From positions 1,023,001 to 1,087,000 of the forward strand of contig CP136052.1 in assembly GCA_032620915.1 (NCBI GenBank): a stretch of 64,000 bases of DNA, in the 5' to 3' direction. The notes under the pieces are model-generated. The model searched no databases, had not been told where the DNA came from, and saw only the letters and a program-made list of their open reading frames with translations. A program made the position numbers and the translations under genes. Positions 9,004 through 18,552 of the stretch are shown in pieces (position 1 is the first letter of the stretch; each line of letters starts with the position of its first letter). The DNA is from Oscillospiraceae bacterium NTUH-002-81. Lineage in GTDB: Bacteria; Bacillota; Clostridia; Lachnospirales; Lachnospiraceae.

Positions 9004-10247
9004 TGCAGGAATTTTTTAAAACAGAGACAATCCAGGAGCGGGTGCTCCTGATCGGCGTGCGGACGGGGGAGGCAGATGATACCGACGGCTCGCTGGATGA
9101 ACTGGAAGAGCTGGTGAAGACCGCCGGGGCGCTGACGGTAGGGCGGGTGATCCAGAACCGGGAAGCTGTCCACCCCACCACCTACATCGGCAAGGGCAAG
9201 ATCGACGAGGTGCGGGCGCTGGCAGCAGAGACGGATGCCTCCGGCGTGGTGTGCGACGATGAGCTTTCCCCGGTGCAGCTGCGGGAGCTGGAAGACGAAT
9301 TACAGATGAAGGTCATGGACCGGACGCTGGTCATTCTGGATATTTTTGCCGGGCGGGCCACCACCAGCGAGGGCAAGATCCAGGTGGAACTGGCCCAGCT
9401 GAAATACCGGCTCACCAGGCTCACCGGCCTGGGCCGTTCCCTGTCCCGTCTGGGCGGCGGCATCGGCACGAGAGGCCCGGGCGAGAAAAAGCTGGAGATG
9501 GACCGGCGGCTCATCCGCGACCGGATCGCCCAGCTGAACCGGGAGTTAAAGGAAGTGAAGCGGCACCGGGAGGTGACCCGGACGAAGCGGGAGAAGCAGT
9601 CCGTGCCGGTGGCGGCCATCGTGGGCTATACCAACGCAGGCAAATCCACCCTGCTTAATACGCTGACGGACGCCGGGGTGCTGGAGGAGGATAAGCTGTT
9701 TGCCACGCTGGATCCCACCACCAGAAGCCTGACCCTGCCGGGGCGACAGGAGATCCTGCTCACCGATACGGTGGGATTTATCCGCAAACTGCCCCACCAC
9801 CTCATTGAAGCGTTCAAGAGCACGCTGGAGGAAGCCAAATATGCGGACATCATTCTGCACGTGGTGGATGCCTCCAATCCCCAGATGGACGTACACATGC
9901 ATGTGGTGTACGAGACGCTGCGGGAGCTGGGGGTGAAGGACAAGAAGATCATCACCCTGTTTAACAAACAGGATGCCCGGACGGAGAACGGCATTCTGCG
10001 GGATTTCAAGGCAGACCGGACACTGCCCATTTCGGCCAGGACGGGCCAGGGGATGGACGAACTGAAGGAACTGCTGGGAGAGCTTCTGCGGGAAAACAAA
10101 GTATATGTGGAGCGGATCCTTTCTTACGCGAACGCCGGGCTGGTGAATCTGATCCGGGGAAAAGGGGAACTTCTGTCGGAAGCATATGAGGAAGACGGCA
10201 TTCATGTGAAGGCGTATGTGCCCATGGAAATTTACCATCTTCTTTAG
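9003..10247 (+). CDS. hflX: Ribosome-associated GTPase HflX
   Basis: HflX binds the 50S subunit and splits or rescues stalled ribosomes. This copy has 414 residues. The N-terminal HflX domain contains the glycine-rich GGGIGTRGPGE signature with flanking basic helix. The GTPase core follows, with G1 GYTNAGKST near residue 208, G3 DTVGFI and G4 NKQD. The unusual nucleotide-binding N-terminal domain appears complete (HPTTYIGKGKIDEV). It starts at an ATG overlapping the upstream TPR lipoprotein stop. The next gene, pyrF, has its own promoter. Confidence 0.95.
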   Translation: MQEFFKTETIQERVLLIGVRTGEADDTDGSLDELEELVKTAGALTVGRVIQNREAVHPTTYIGKGKIDEVRALAAETDASGVVCDDELSPVQLRELEDELQMKVMDRTLVILDIFAGRATTSEGKIQVELAQLKYRLTRLTGLGRSLSRLGGGIGTRGPGEKKLEMDRRLIRDRIAQLNRELKEVKRHREVTRTKREKQSVPVAAIVGYTNAGKSTLLNTLTDAGVLEEDKLFATLDPTTRSLTLPGRQEILLTDTVGFIRKLPHHLIEAFKSTLEEAKYADIILHVVDASNPQMDVHMHVVYETLRELGVKDKKIITLFNKQDARTENGILRDFKADRTLPISARTGQGMDELKELLGELLRENKVYVERILSYANAGLVNLIRGKGELLSEAYEEDGIHVKAYVPMEIYHLL

Positions 10248-10258
10248 GCTGCCGCATG

Positions 10259-10287
10259 TTTACATTCCATGTAAAAAATGCTATGAT
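10259..10287 (+). promoter_or_regulatory. Promoter for pyr gene run
   Basis: TTTACA at 10259-10264, a 17-base spacer and TATGAT at 10282-10287 lie about 80 bases upstream of pyrF. No PyrR-type attenuator hairpin with a T run was seen between promoter and pyrF. Confidence 0.75.
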
Positions 10288-10366
10288 AGTAAAAATGTTT
10301 TGGAAAAAGAAGCACTGATACAGGAGAAGCGTCGGGGAGATCCCCGGCCAGGAGGAGGATATACGA

Positions 10367-11293
10367 ATGGTTGACAAGATGATACGAAAGATTCGCCAGA
10401 CAAATGCACCGATTGTGGTTGGTCTGGATCCGATGCTGAGCTACATTCCGCACCATATCAAGCGGGAGGCTTACGAGGAGTTCGGCGAGACGCTGGAGGG
10501 GGCAGCTGAGGCAATCTGGCAGTTCAACCGGGAAATCATTGACAAGACCTACGATCTGATTCCGGCGGTGAAGCCGCAGATCGCCATGTATGAGCAGTTC
10601 GGCATTGAGGGCCTCAAGGCGTTCAAGCGGACGATCGACTATGCGAAGGCAAAGGATCTGATCGTCATCGGCGATGCCAAGCGCGGAGATATCGGTTCCA
10701 CATCCGCAGCCTATGCGGTGGGACATCTGGGCCGCGTAGAAGTGGGCAGCAAGAAATATGCGGGCTTTGATGAGGATTTTGCAACGGTGAACCCGTATCT
10801 GGGAACCGATGGCATCAAGCCTTTTGTGGACGTATGCAAGGAAGAGAACAAGGGCATCTTTATTCTTGTAAAGACCTCAAATCCGTCCAGCGGAGAATTT
10901 CAGGATCGGCTCATCGACGGCAAGCCGCTGTATGAGTGGGTCGGCGAGATGGTAGACAAATGGGGTCAGGATCACATGGGCCAGGAGGGCTACAGCTATG
11001 TGGGGGCCGTAGTCGGCGCTACTTATCCCGAGATGGGTAAGATCTTACGGAAAATTATGCCGAAGTCCTATATCCTTGTGCCGGGTTACGGTGCACAGGG
11101 CGGCAAGGGCAAGGATCTTGTAAACTTCTTTAATGAGGATGGACTGGGTGCCATCGTCAATTCTTCCCGCGGCATTATCGCGGCATACCGGCAGGATCAG
11201 TACGCCAAGTTCGGACCGGAGAATTTCGGTGACGCATCGAGACAGGCCGTACTGGACATGATTGCAGATATTAATCAGGCGCTTGGCCATTAA
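10367..11293 (+). CDS. pyrF: Orotidine 5'-phosphate decarboxylase
   Basis: PyrF decarboxylates OMP to UMP, the last step of de novo pyrimidine synthesis. At 308 residues this is the longer type-2 form. The catalytic Lys-Asp array is in IGDAKRGDIGST near residues 100-112. Further blocks include VGLDPML at the start, LVKTSNPSSGEFQD, the ATYP loop and PGYGAQGG for phosphate binding. AGGAGGATA precedes the ATG. It heads the run pyrF-pyrK-pyrD-pyrE, where spacing is short or genes overlap, consistent with one transcript from the promoter at 10259. Confidence 0.97.
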   Translation: MVDKMIRKIRQTNAPIVVGLDPMLSYIPHHIKREAYEEFGETLEGAAEAIWQFNREIIDKTYDLIPAVKPQIAMYEQFGIEGLKAFKRTIDYAKAKDLIVIGDAKRGDIGSTSAAYAVGHLGRVEVGSKKYAGFDEDFATVNPYLGTDGIKPFVDVCKEENKGIFILVKTSNPSSGEFQDRLIDGKPLYEWVGEMVDKWGQDHMGQEGYSYVGAVVGATYPEMGKILRKIMPKSYILVPGYGAQGGKGKDLVNFFNEDGLGAIVNSSRGIIAAYRQDQYAKFGPENFGDASRQAVLDMIADINQALGH

Positions 11294-11322
11294 TTTCCAT
11301 AGACAACGAAGGAGACATGACA

Positions 11323-12090
11323 ATGTCAGAGAAATATAAAGAACGGGTAACCGTAGTGTACCAGAGCTGTATCGCCGCAGGCGTGTACAGCATCTGGCTG
11401 CAGACTGCCCAGATCGCAGCAGCGGCTGTGCCGGGACAGTTTGTGTCTGTATACAGCAACAACGCCAGCCGGATCCTGCCCAGACCCATCAGCATCTGTG
11501 AGATCAATAAGAATTCCGGCATGATCCGCCTTGTTTACCGGGTGGTGGGCGAAGGCACGGAAGAGTTCTCCCATCTGGTGCCGGGAGACAGCGTAGACAT
11601 CATGGGCCCGCTGGGCAATGGCTTTTCCCTACAGGAGAAGTCCGCACTGCTCATCGGCGGCGGCATCGGTATTCCGCCCATGCTGGAGCTGGCAAAGCAG
11701 TGGCCGGGGGAGAAGGCTGTGGTGGCCGGTTATAAGGATGAGACATTCCTGCTGGACGATTTTGCCCAGTATGCAAAGGTATATACGGCAACAGAGGATG
11801 GCAGCAGCGGTGTGAAGGGAACGGTCATTGATGCGATCCGCGCCAACCAGCTGCAGGCAGACGTGATCTGCGCCTGCGGCCCCACCCCCATGCTGCGTGC
11901 CCTGAAAGCGTATGCCCAGGAGAACGGCATCGAGTGCTGGATTTCCATGGAAGAGCGGATGGCCTGCGGTGTCGGCGCCTGTCTGGCCTGTGTCTGTCAG
12001 TCTACAGAAGTGGACGGACACTCCCATGTGCACAACAAGCGCATCTGTAAGGACGGCCCGGTATTCCGGGCAGAGGAGGTGGAGCTGTGA
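11323..12090 (+). CDS. pyrK: Dihydroorotate dehydrogenase B, electron-transfer subunit
   Basis: PyrK carries FAD and a 2Fe-2S cluster and passes electrons from PyrD to NAD+. The ferredoxin-reductase-like fold shows the FAD-binding RPISICEI segment and the NAD-binding GGGIGIPPMLELA. The C-terminal cysteine cluster GVGACLACVC plus a later Cys (RICKDGPVF) would ligate the iron-sulfur centre. Two ATGs lie six bases apart; 11323 is preferred because GGAG at 11311-11314 is then eight bases away. The stop codon overlaps the pyrD start. Confidence 0.95.
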   Translation: MSEKYKERVTVVYQSCIAAGVYSIWLQTAQIAAAAVPGQFVSVYSNNASRILPRPISICEINKNSGMIRLVYRVVGEGTEEFSHLVPGDSVDIMGPLGNGFSLQEKSALLIGGGIGIPPMLELAKQWPGEKAVVAGYKDETFLLDDFAQYAKVYTATEDGSSGVKGTVIDAIRANQLQADVICACGPTPMLRALKAYAQENGIECWISMEERMACGVGACLACVCQSTEVDGHSHVHNKRICKDGPVFRAEEVEL

Positions 12091-12992
12091 TGAACACGAA
12101 AGTAAATCTGGCCGGTGTGGAACTGAAGAATCCGGTGATGACCTGTTCAGGCACCTTCGGCTCCGGTATGGAATATGCGGAGTTTGTTGACTTAAGCCGT
12201 CTGGGCGCTGTGGTGACCAAGGGCGTGGCAAACGTGCCCTGGCCGGGCAATCCGACCCCGCGGGTGGCAGAGGTGTATGGCGGCATGCTCAATGCCATCG
12301 GTCTGCAGAACCCGGGTATCGATGTATTCTGTGAGCGGGATATCCCGTTTTTACAAAAATATGACACAAAGATCATTGTCAATGTGTGCGGACGCACGAC
12401 GGAGGACTACTGTGAGGTGGTGGACCGTCTGGCAGAGCAGCCGGTGGATATGCTGGAGATTAACATTTCCTGCCCTAACGTGAAGCACGGCGGCATTGCC
12501 TTCGGCCAGGATCCGAAGGCGGTGGAGGCCATCACCAAAGCAGTGAAGGAACGGGCAAAACAGCCCATCATCATGAAGCTGAGCCCTAACGTGACGGATA
12601 TCGCAGAGATGGCGCGGGCGGCAGAGGCCGGCGGCGCGGATGTGATCTCCCTGATCAACACCATCACCGGCATGAAGATCGATGTGAACCGGCGGAAATT
12701 CGTGCTGGCCAACAAGACCGGCGGTATGTCCGGCCCGGCAGTGAAGCCGGTGGCACTGCGCATGGTGTACCAGGTGGCCCAGGCAGTCAAAGTGCCTGTC
12801 ATCGGTATGGGCGGCATTTCCACGGCGGAGGACGCGCTGGAATTCATTCTGGCAGGTGCCACAGCAGTGTCTGTGGGAACGGCCAATTTCGCAGATCCGC
12901 AGGCGACGGTGAAGATCATCGAAGGCATTGAGGCCTATATGAAAGCACAGGGGGTAGCGGATATCCACGAGCTGATCGGTGCAGTGCAGTAG
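12090..12992 (+). CDS. pyrD: Dihydroorotate dehydrogenase B, catalytic subunit
   Basis: PyrD (class 1B) is an FMN TIM barrel that oxidises dihydroorotate to orotate, working as a heterotetramer with PyrK. It has about 300 residues. Conserved blocks include NPVMTCSGTFG, the NISCPN loop, MKLSPNVTDI, NTITGMKID and the FMN-phosphate site GMGGISTAEDALEF. The class 1B catalytic Cys is expected in NISCPNVKHGG/flanking loop. ATG 12090 overlaps the pyrK stop (TGATG); an in-frame GTG three bases earlier is a less likely start. Confidence 0.96.
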   Translation: MNTKVNLAGVELKNPVMTCSGTFGSGMEYAEFVDLSRLGAVVTKGVANVPWPGNPTPRVAEVYGGMLNAIGLQNPGIDVFCERDIPFLQKYDTKIIVNVCGRTTEDYCEVVDRLAEQPVDMLEINISCPNVKHGGIAFGQDPKAVEAITKAVKERAKQPIIMKLSPNVTDIAEMARAAEAGGADVISLINTITGMKIDVNRRKFVLANKTGGMSGPAVKPVALRMVYQVAQAVKVPVIGMGGISTAEDALEFILAGATAVSVGTANFADPQATVKIIEGIEAYMKAQGVADIHELIGAVQ

Positions 12993-13025
12993 ACATCCGT
13001 TTTGATAAAAGGAGGAAGAGAAACA

Positions 13026-13706
13026 ATGGAAAGTTATAAGCAGGAGTTTATTGAGTTCATGGTGGAATCTGACGTGCTCAAATTCGGTGAGTTCACGTTA
13101 AAGAGCGGAAGAAAATCTCCGTTTTTCATGAACGCAGGTGCCTATGTGACCGGTTCCCAGTTAAAGAGACTGGGCCAGTATTACGCAAAGGCCATTCACG
13201 ATAAATATGGTGATGATTTTGACGTGCTGTTCGGACCCGCATACAAGGGCATTCCGCTGGGCGTTGTGACAGCCATCGCTTTCAGTGATCTGTACGGCAA
13301 GGAGATCCGTTACTGCTCCGACCGGAAGGAAGAGAAGGATCACGGCGCAGACAAGGGCAATTTCCTGGGAAGTGCTCTGAAGGACGGCGACCGCGTGGTG
13401 ATGATCGAGGATGTGACCACTTCCGGCAAATCCATGGAGGAGACCGTGCCCAAGGTAAGAGGCGCAGCCAACGTGGAGATCGTGGGCCTGATGGTGTCCC
13501 TGGACCGGATGGAGGTCGGCAAGGGCGGACAGAAGTGCGCGCTGGAAGAGGTGCATGACCTGTACGGCTTCCCCACCAATGCCATCGTGACCATGGCTGA
13601 CGTGGTAGAGCATCTGTACAACCGGCCGTGTCAGGGCAGAGTGCTCATCGACGACACGCTGAAAGCTGCCATTGATGCATACTATGAACAGTATGGTGTA
13701 AAATAA
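13026..13706 (+). CDS. pyrE: Orotate phosphoribosyltransferase
   Basis: PyrE joins orotate to PRPP to form OMP, the substrate of PyrF. It has 226 residues. The PRPP-binding motif reads RVVMIEDVTTSGKS, and the substrate region includes SGRKSPFFMNAGAY and FGPAYKGIPLG. ATG 13026 is chosen because AAAGGAGGAAGAG lies eight bases before it; an upstream in-frame ATG has no good ribosome-binding site. It completes orotate-to-UMP capacity in this run. pyrB, pyrC and the carbamoyl-phosphate synthase genes are not in the window. Confidence 0.96.
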   Translation: MESYKQEFIEFMVESDVLKFGEFTLKSGRKSPFFMNAGAYVTGSQLKRLGQYYAKAIHDKYGDDFDVLFGPAYKGIPLGVVTAIAFSDLYGKEIRYCSDRKEEKDHGADKGNFLGSALKDGDRVVMIEDVTTSGKSMEETVPKVRGAANVEIVGLMVSLDRMEVGKGGQKCALEEVHDLYGFPTNAIVTMADVVEHLYNRPCQGRVLIDDTLKAAIDAYYEQYGVK

Positions 13707-13740
13707 TCTCGTCTGTCTGCAATAAGGAGGGAGTGCTTAC

Positions 13741-13893
13741 ATGAGTGAAAAAGCATATAAGACCATGGCCCAGACCGGGGCTGCCAATCTTGTGCTTGGA
13801 ATTGTAGTTCTTGTTACAGGAATCACAGCAGGTGTGCTTCTGCTCGTGCAGGGCGGGCGTCTGCTGAAAAACAAGTCGGATCTGACCTTTTAA
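13741..13893 (+). CDS. Small single-span membrane protein (50 aa)
   Basis: This 50-residue open frame has AAGGAGGG 9 bases before its ATG and follows pyrE by 34 bases. A charged N-terminus (MSEKAYKTMAQTG) is followed by one clear transmembrane helix (LVLGIVVLVTGITAGVLLLV) and a basic tail (GGRLLKNKSDLTF). It looks like a membrane-anchored microprotein. I do not recognise a named family. The stop codon lies inside a strong hairpin (13872-13909), which also separates it from the VanZ-like gene. Confidence 0.7.
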   Translation: MSEKAYKTMAQTGAANLVLGIVVLVTGITAGVLLLVQGGRLLKNKSDLTF

Positions 13894-13909
13894 GGGTCGG
13901 TCCGACTTC
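13872..13909 (+). terminator. Stem-loop spanning a stop codon, weak terminator or processing hairpin
   Basis: AAGTCGGA (13873-13880) pairs with TCCGACTT (13901-13908), with an inner GACC/GGGTC stem. The TAA stop of the 50-residue gene is in the loop. No T run follows, so it may stabilise or process mRNA rather than terminate. Confidence 0.5.
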
Positions 13910-13934
13910 CTTGGATTTAAAAGGAAGAATCATA

Positions 13935-14396
13935 TTGGAGATCAGAACAGCAAACAAAATTCGAAAGATAGGGAAGATCCTGTTTTTGCTGTATATGCTG
14001 GCGGTCGTTTATCTGATGTTCTTTTTTGAAAAATACGACCGGACACTGGCAGACCGGCAGTACCTGTTCAATCTGGTGCCGTTCCGGGAAATCAGGAGAT
14101 TTATTGTGTACAGGGATGTCCTGGGGACATCCGTCGTGATAGAGAATCTAATCGGCAATATTATTGGATTTGTGCCATTTGGCTACATCCTGCCGTTGAT
14201 ATACAAGAATAAGAGAAAGTTCTGGCTGATCACACTGCTGACGGCAGAGTTCAGCCTGTTCATTGAACTGACCCAGCTGATGCTCCGGGTAGGAAGCTGC
14301 GACATTGATGATATCATCTTAAATACGTGCGGCGGCATGCTGGGATACGGGCTGTTTTTTATCAGCAACAGAATAAGGAGAAAAATCGATGGATGA
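13935..14396 (+). CDS. VanZ-family membrane protein
   Basis: This 153-residue integral membrane protein has four predicted helices. It carries the VanZ hallmark segments: FNLVPFREI after the first helix, ENLIGNIIGFVPFGYILP, and an acidic helix with EFSLFIELTQLMLRVGSCDIDDIILNT shortened here to its key ELTQ and DIDD residues. VanZ-like proteins are linked to teicoplanin resistance and other envelope functions, but the biochemical role is unclear. TTG 13935 is chosen because AGGAAG lies seven bases before it. The 3' end overlaps the next gene by eight bases. Confidence 0.8.
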   Translation: MEIRTANKIRKIGKILFLLYMLAVVYLMFFFEKYDRTLADRQYLFNLVPFREIRRFIVYRDVLGTSVVIENLIGNIIGFVPFGYILPLIYKNKRKFWLITLLTAEFSLFIELTQLMLRVGSCDIDDIILNTCGGMLGYGLFFISNRIRRKIDG

Positions 14397-14754
14397 CAGA
14401 CCGATTATTTTGAATCGAGATCCGAAAGAGAAGCAGATCTATGTCGGCAACGCCAACTACAGATTTGACAATAAAACCAATGCGAGAGGCGGCATTCTGT
14501 CCATCATCCTGGGCGCGGTGTCGGCGGTGGCTTTTGGGGCCTGTATCTACGGTGCTTACCGGGTGAAGGGAGAAGGATCCCTCGTTCTGGGGGCTGCCGG
14601 GTTTATGGGGCTGCTTATTGCCCTGGCCGGTTTTATCATCGGGATCATGAGCTTCCAGGAGGAAGACCGGCATTATGTGCTGTCTCGGATCGGCGTGCTG
14701 CTGAACTTTGCCATCATGCTATTGTGGGGCAGCATGTATTTGATCGGGATCTAA
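14389..14754 (+). CDS. Small conserved membrane protein, DUF6142-like
   Basis: This 121-residue protein has a charged cytosolic N-terminus (RPIILNRDPKEKQIYVGN) and three hydrophobic segments (about 37-58, 65-88 and 101-119). Its layout resembles small membrane proteins common in Lachnospiraceae that I associate, without certainty, with DUF6142. The function is unknown. It overlaps the VanZ-like gene by eight bases, so the two are co-translated. A clear T-rich terminator was not seen before the downstream aminopeptidase. Confidence 0.65.
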   Translation: MDDRPIILNRDPKEKQIYVGNANYRFDNKTNARGGILSIILGAVSAVAFGACIYGAYRVKGEGSLVLGAAGFMGLLIALAGFIIGIMSFQEEDRHYVLSRIGVLLNFAIMLLWGSMYLIGI

Positions 14755-14853
14755 AAACGGACTGGAAACGCAGGAACAAATGTCCTGGACCGGTGTGACC
14801 GGGATCAGGGCGTGTTGACAGAAATAGGAAAAATAGAGGAAGGAAACCTGGAA

Positions 14854-16936
14854 TTGGATTATCGGAATTTGTTGCAGGAAGAAAATGAAGCGGTAAGAGA
14901 GCGGTACGTTCTGGCGGCAGAGCGGATCCGGCAGATCGCCGGGGAGCAGGAATGTGATGTTGTGGAGCCGTACCGGACATATTTTCAGCGGACGGCGGCG
15001 TTTCTCGTACAGATGCAAAAGCTGCTGCAGGACAATGACGAACATCGTTTTGACGGCATGACACTGGAAGAACTGCAGACGTATAACCGGGCGCTGTATG
15101 CGGATATTTTGCCGGAAAATTATGAGAACAGCTATGCCAACCCGGTGTATGCGGTGCAGACGCTTGGCGAGGAATATGGCCCTCTGCTGAGCTTTCTGTA
15201 CACGGAGCTGCGGGGCGAGATCGTCTACGCCTACGAGTACCGGCTCACGGATCTGACCATTTTAGACGAACTGTTTATCGAAGTGTACAACTGCTTTGAG
15301 CAGCCGGTGCTGCCCACCGGAAAAGAATTAAAGGAGACGCTGTACTGGTTTGTCAGCGATTACAGCGACGTGACGGTGGAGTGGCGCACGAGAGAGCAGG
15401 TAGATCCGACGCTGTCCTTTGCGGTGGATATCATCGAGGAGGCAGATCTTTCCGACCTGCGGTATCTGTACCGTTTCGGCGAGTATATCACGGAAAATGA
15501 GCTGGAGACGGCCCGCTTCCTGAACACGCTGCCACAGGAAGAGATCGATGCCATGGCTTCCACCTATACGGAAGGGTACCGCATTGGTTTTGTCCGGGCA
15601 GGCAAGGATCTGTCCATCAAGAAGACGGTGAACATCCGGTATACCCTGGGTTTTGAGCGGATCGTGAAGCAGGCCATTGCCAATTTCCGGGCCATGGGGC
15701 TGGAGCCGGTGCTTTACCGGGCGGCGGTGAACAGCATCAACAAAAAGCAGCAGATGAAGATCGGCTATTTCGGCGGCGCGGCCAACAAGCAGTACGAGTA
15801 CGACCACAAGGATGACTGTGCCATTTATCTGGATAAACCCTTCGTGGAGCGCAAGCTGGGCGTCCTGAAGGTGAGCTATGAGAAATATAAGGAGCTGGCC
15901 AAGGGGCACGCGGGCCCGGCGGTCATGGAGGTGTTCGGCGAGCAGCCTTTTGTGCCGGAGAACCGGCCGGAGGCCTTTGCCCTGAGCGAAAAGCAGCAGA
16001 AGCTTTCCGTGCAGCTTGCCAGTGAGGCGGGCAGGCTGACCAACACATACATTCCCGGAGAGGAGCGCAGCTTTACGATCATCGCCTACCCGGTGCCGGA
16101 GATCGGCCCGGATTATGCGGAGATTTTCCGGGAGACGGTGAAGGTCAACACCCTGGATTACCGGCAGTATGAGCGGATCCAGCAGACGATGATCGATGCC
16201 CTCAACGAGGCGGTCTATATGCGGGTGCTGGGAACGAACGGCAACCGGACAGACATCCGGGTGTCCCTCTATCCGCTGCGCGACCCGTCCAGAGAGGCCA
16301 TTTTTGAAAACTGCGTGGCAGATGTGAACATCCCGGTGGGGGAGATTTTTACATCACCGGTGCTGGCGGGCACAGAAGGCATCCTTCATGTGAGCCAGGT
16401 ATATTTAAACGAACTGAATTATGAAAGTCTGGAGCTGCATTTTACCGATGGCCGGGTCACCGACTATACGTGCAGCAATTTTGAAAAAGAAGAGGACAAC
16501 CGGAAATATATCCAGGACAACGTGCTCTTCCACCACGACACCCTGCCGCTGGGCGAGTTTGCCATCGGCACCAACACCACGGCGTACCGGATGATGAAAA
16601 CGTATCAGATCGGTGCCAAGATGCCCATTCTCATCGCGGAGAAGACGGGCCCCCATTTCGCCGTGGGCGATACGTGCTACAGCTGGGAAGAGGATGTGAA
16701 GGTGTATAATCCTGACGGGAAGGAGATCGTCGCCAGAGAGAACGAGATTTCCGCCTGCAGAAAAAGAAGATCCGGGCAAGGCGTATTTCAACTGCCACAC
16801 AGACATCACCATTCCCTACGAGGAGCTGGGCGAGCTGTACGGCGTTCGTGCGGACGGATCGAAGATCGTGATCATCAGCAATGGAAAGTTCGTTCTTCCG
16901 GGGACGGAGGAGCTGAACCGGGCGCTGGAGAAATAA
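14854..16936 (+). CDS. M29-like aminopeptidase, single-base frameshift near C-terminus
   Basis: About 690 residues are expected. The C-terminal half resembles the M29 metallo-aminopeptidase fold, with metal-site blocks GEIFTSPVL, LGEFAIGTNT and EKTGPHFAVGDTCYSW. The first frame runs through ISACRKR and would then read into purE. In the +1 frame the expected end continues as EDPGKAYFNCHTDITIPY through to LNRALEK and a TAA at 16934-16936. Removing one A from the A5 run at 16761-16765 restores a continuous protein. Hence there is no real aminopeptidase-PurE fusion. TTG 14854 is preferred as start (GAGGAAGG at 14836-14843); GTG 14812 is also in frame. Peptide substrates are unknown. Confidence 0.65.
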
Positions 16937-16971
16937 TCAATCACAAACCACAAGAGAAAAGGAGAATCGCA

Positions 16972-17484
16972 ATGGCAAAAGTAGGTATTGTAATGGGCAG
17001 TGATTCCGATATGCCGATCATGGCAAAGGCTGCCGACATTCTGGAGGAGCTGGGAATCGACTACGAGATGACAATTATTTCCGCACACCGGGAGCCGGAT
17101 GTATTTTTTGAGTATGCGAAAACCGCAGAGGAAAAAGGCTTCAAGGTGATCATCGCAGGTGCGGGAATGGCAGCCCATCTTCCGGGTATGTGCGCGGCAA
17201 TCTTCCCGATGCCGGTCATCGGTATCCCGATGCATACCACATCCCTTGGCGGAAGAGATTCCCTGTACTCCATCGTACAGATGCCCTCCGGCATCCCGGT
17301 GGCAACCGTGGCCATCAACGGAGGCACCAATGCGGGTCTTCTTGCGGCAAAGATCCTGGCCACCTCGGACGAGGCATTGCTGGGCCGCCTGAAAGCTTAT
17401 TCTGAGAAAATGAAATCCCAGGTGGAGGCCAAGGATGCCCGCCTGAAAGAGATCGGTTACAAAGAGTACATGAAAGAAAAATAA
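16972..17484 (+). CDS. purE: N5-carboxyaminoimidazole ribonucleotide mutase
   Basis: PurE (class I) converts N5-CAIR to CAIR in purine synthesis. The 170-residue protein starts MAKVGIVMGSDSDMP and has the catalytic SAHREP motif and the GAGMAAHLPGMCA loop, with the PVIGIPMHTTSLGGRDSL and SLYSIVQMPSGIPVATVAI regions typical of the family. ATG 16972 follows AAAAGGAG. The frame upstream is open through to the frameshifted aminopeptidase, but the ribosome-binding site and the family length fix this start. It heads purE-purM-purN-purD. Confidence 0.97.
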   Translation: MAKVGIVMGSDSDMPIMAKAADILEELGIDYEMTIISAHREPDVFFEYAKTAEEKGFKVIIAGAGMAAHLPGMCAAIFPMPVIGIPMHTTSLGGRDSLYSIVQMPSGIPVATVAINGGTNAGLLAAKILATSDEALLGRLKAYSEKMKSQVEAKDARLKEIGYKEYMKEK

Positions 17485-17526
17485 TGCAGCCGTTTCCGGT
17501 GCATAAAAACATATGGAGGAGAAACA

Positions 17527-18552
17527 ATGGATTACAAGAATGCAGGTGTGGATATCGAGGCCGGATACCGGTCTGTAGAACTGATGAAAAAGCATGTACA
17601 GGGAACGATGCGTCCCGAGGTGCTGACAAACCTTGGCGGATTTTCCGGTGCATTTTCCATGGAAAAATTCAAAGACATGGAGAAACCGACGCTGGTATCC
17701 GGCACGGACGGTGTGGGAACGAAGCTGAAACTGGCTTTCCTGCTGGATCGTCATGATACCGTGGGAATCGACTGTGTGGCAATGTGCGTCAACGATATTG
17801 CCTGTGCAGGCGGAGAACCCCTGTTTTTCCTGGACTATATTGCCTGCGGCAAAAATGATCCGGAGAAGATCGCAACCATCGTCAGCGGTGTGGCAGAGGG
17901 CTGCAAACAGTCCGGCGCTGCCCTCATCGGCGGTGAGACCGCAGAGATGCCCGGCTTCTATCCGGTGGACGAGTACGACCTGGCCGGTTTTGCTGTGGGC
18001 ATCGTGGATGAGAAAGATCTCATCACCGGCAAAGACCTGAAAGCTGGCGATACCCTCATCGGCATTGCTTCCTCCGGTGTGCACAGCAATGGATTTTCCC
18101 TTGTCCGCAAGGTGTTCAGCATGAGCAAAGAAGCACTGGATACCTACTACGACAAGCTGGGCTGCACCCTGGGCGAGGCGCTCATCGCACCTACCAAGAT
18201 TTATGTGAAAGCACTGAAATCCATCAAAGAGGCAGGTGTGACCGTGAAAGCCTGCAGCCATATCACCGGCGGCGGTTTCTATGAGAATATCCCGAGAATG
18301 CTGCCCGACGGCATCCGTGCGGTGGTGAAGAAGGACAGCTACCCGATCCCGCCGATTTTTGGCATGCTGGCAGAGGACGGCGAGATCGAAGAAAAAGTGA
18401 TGTACAATACGTTTAACATGGGACTTGGTATGGTCATCGGCGTGGATCCTGCCGATGCAGAGAAGACTATGGAAGCCATCCGCGCAGCCGGAGAGACCCC
18501 GTATATCGTGGGCTACACCGAGGCCGGAGAAAAGGGAGTAACCGTATGCTGA
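17527..18552 (+). CDS. purM: Phosphoribosylformylglycinamidine cyclo-ligase (AIR synthetase)
   Basis: PurM closes the imidazole ring, turning FGAM into AIR with ATP. The 341-residue length is typical. Signature segments are the N-terminal [58 protein letters not shown] and [16 protein letters not shown], and [15 protein letters not shown] near the C-terminus. GGAGG lies before the ATG. Its end overlaps purN by seven bases, indicating coupled translation. Confidence 0.97.
   Translation: MDYKNAGVDIEAGYRSVELMKKHVQGTMRPEVLTNLGGFSGAFSMEKFKDMEKPTLVSGTDGVGTKLKLAFLLDRHDTVGIDCVAMCVNDIACAGGEPLFFLDYIACGKNDPEKIATIVSGVAEGCKQSGAALIGGETAEMPGFYPVDEYDLAGFAVGIVDEKDLITGKDLKAGDTLIGIASSGVHSNGFSLVRKVFSMSKEALDTYYDKLGCTLGEALIAPTKIYVKALKSIKEAGVTVKACSHITGGGFYENIPRMLPDGIRAVVKKDSYPIPPIFGMLAEDGEIEEKVMYNTFNMGLGMVIGVDPADAEKTMEAIRAAGETPYIVGYTEAGEKGVTVC

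Noticed and set aside
10288..10366. PyrR-type attenuator before pyrF
   Set aside because: Only a small GGGGA/TCCCC hairpin is present, with no T run and no conserved PyrR-binding loop.
14812..17484. An 890-codon open frame joining an aminopeptidase to PurE
   Set aside because: The true aminopeptidase end is in the other frame up to 16936, and purE has its own ribosome-binding site and normal start at 16972. The fusion results from a single base in an A5 run.
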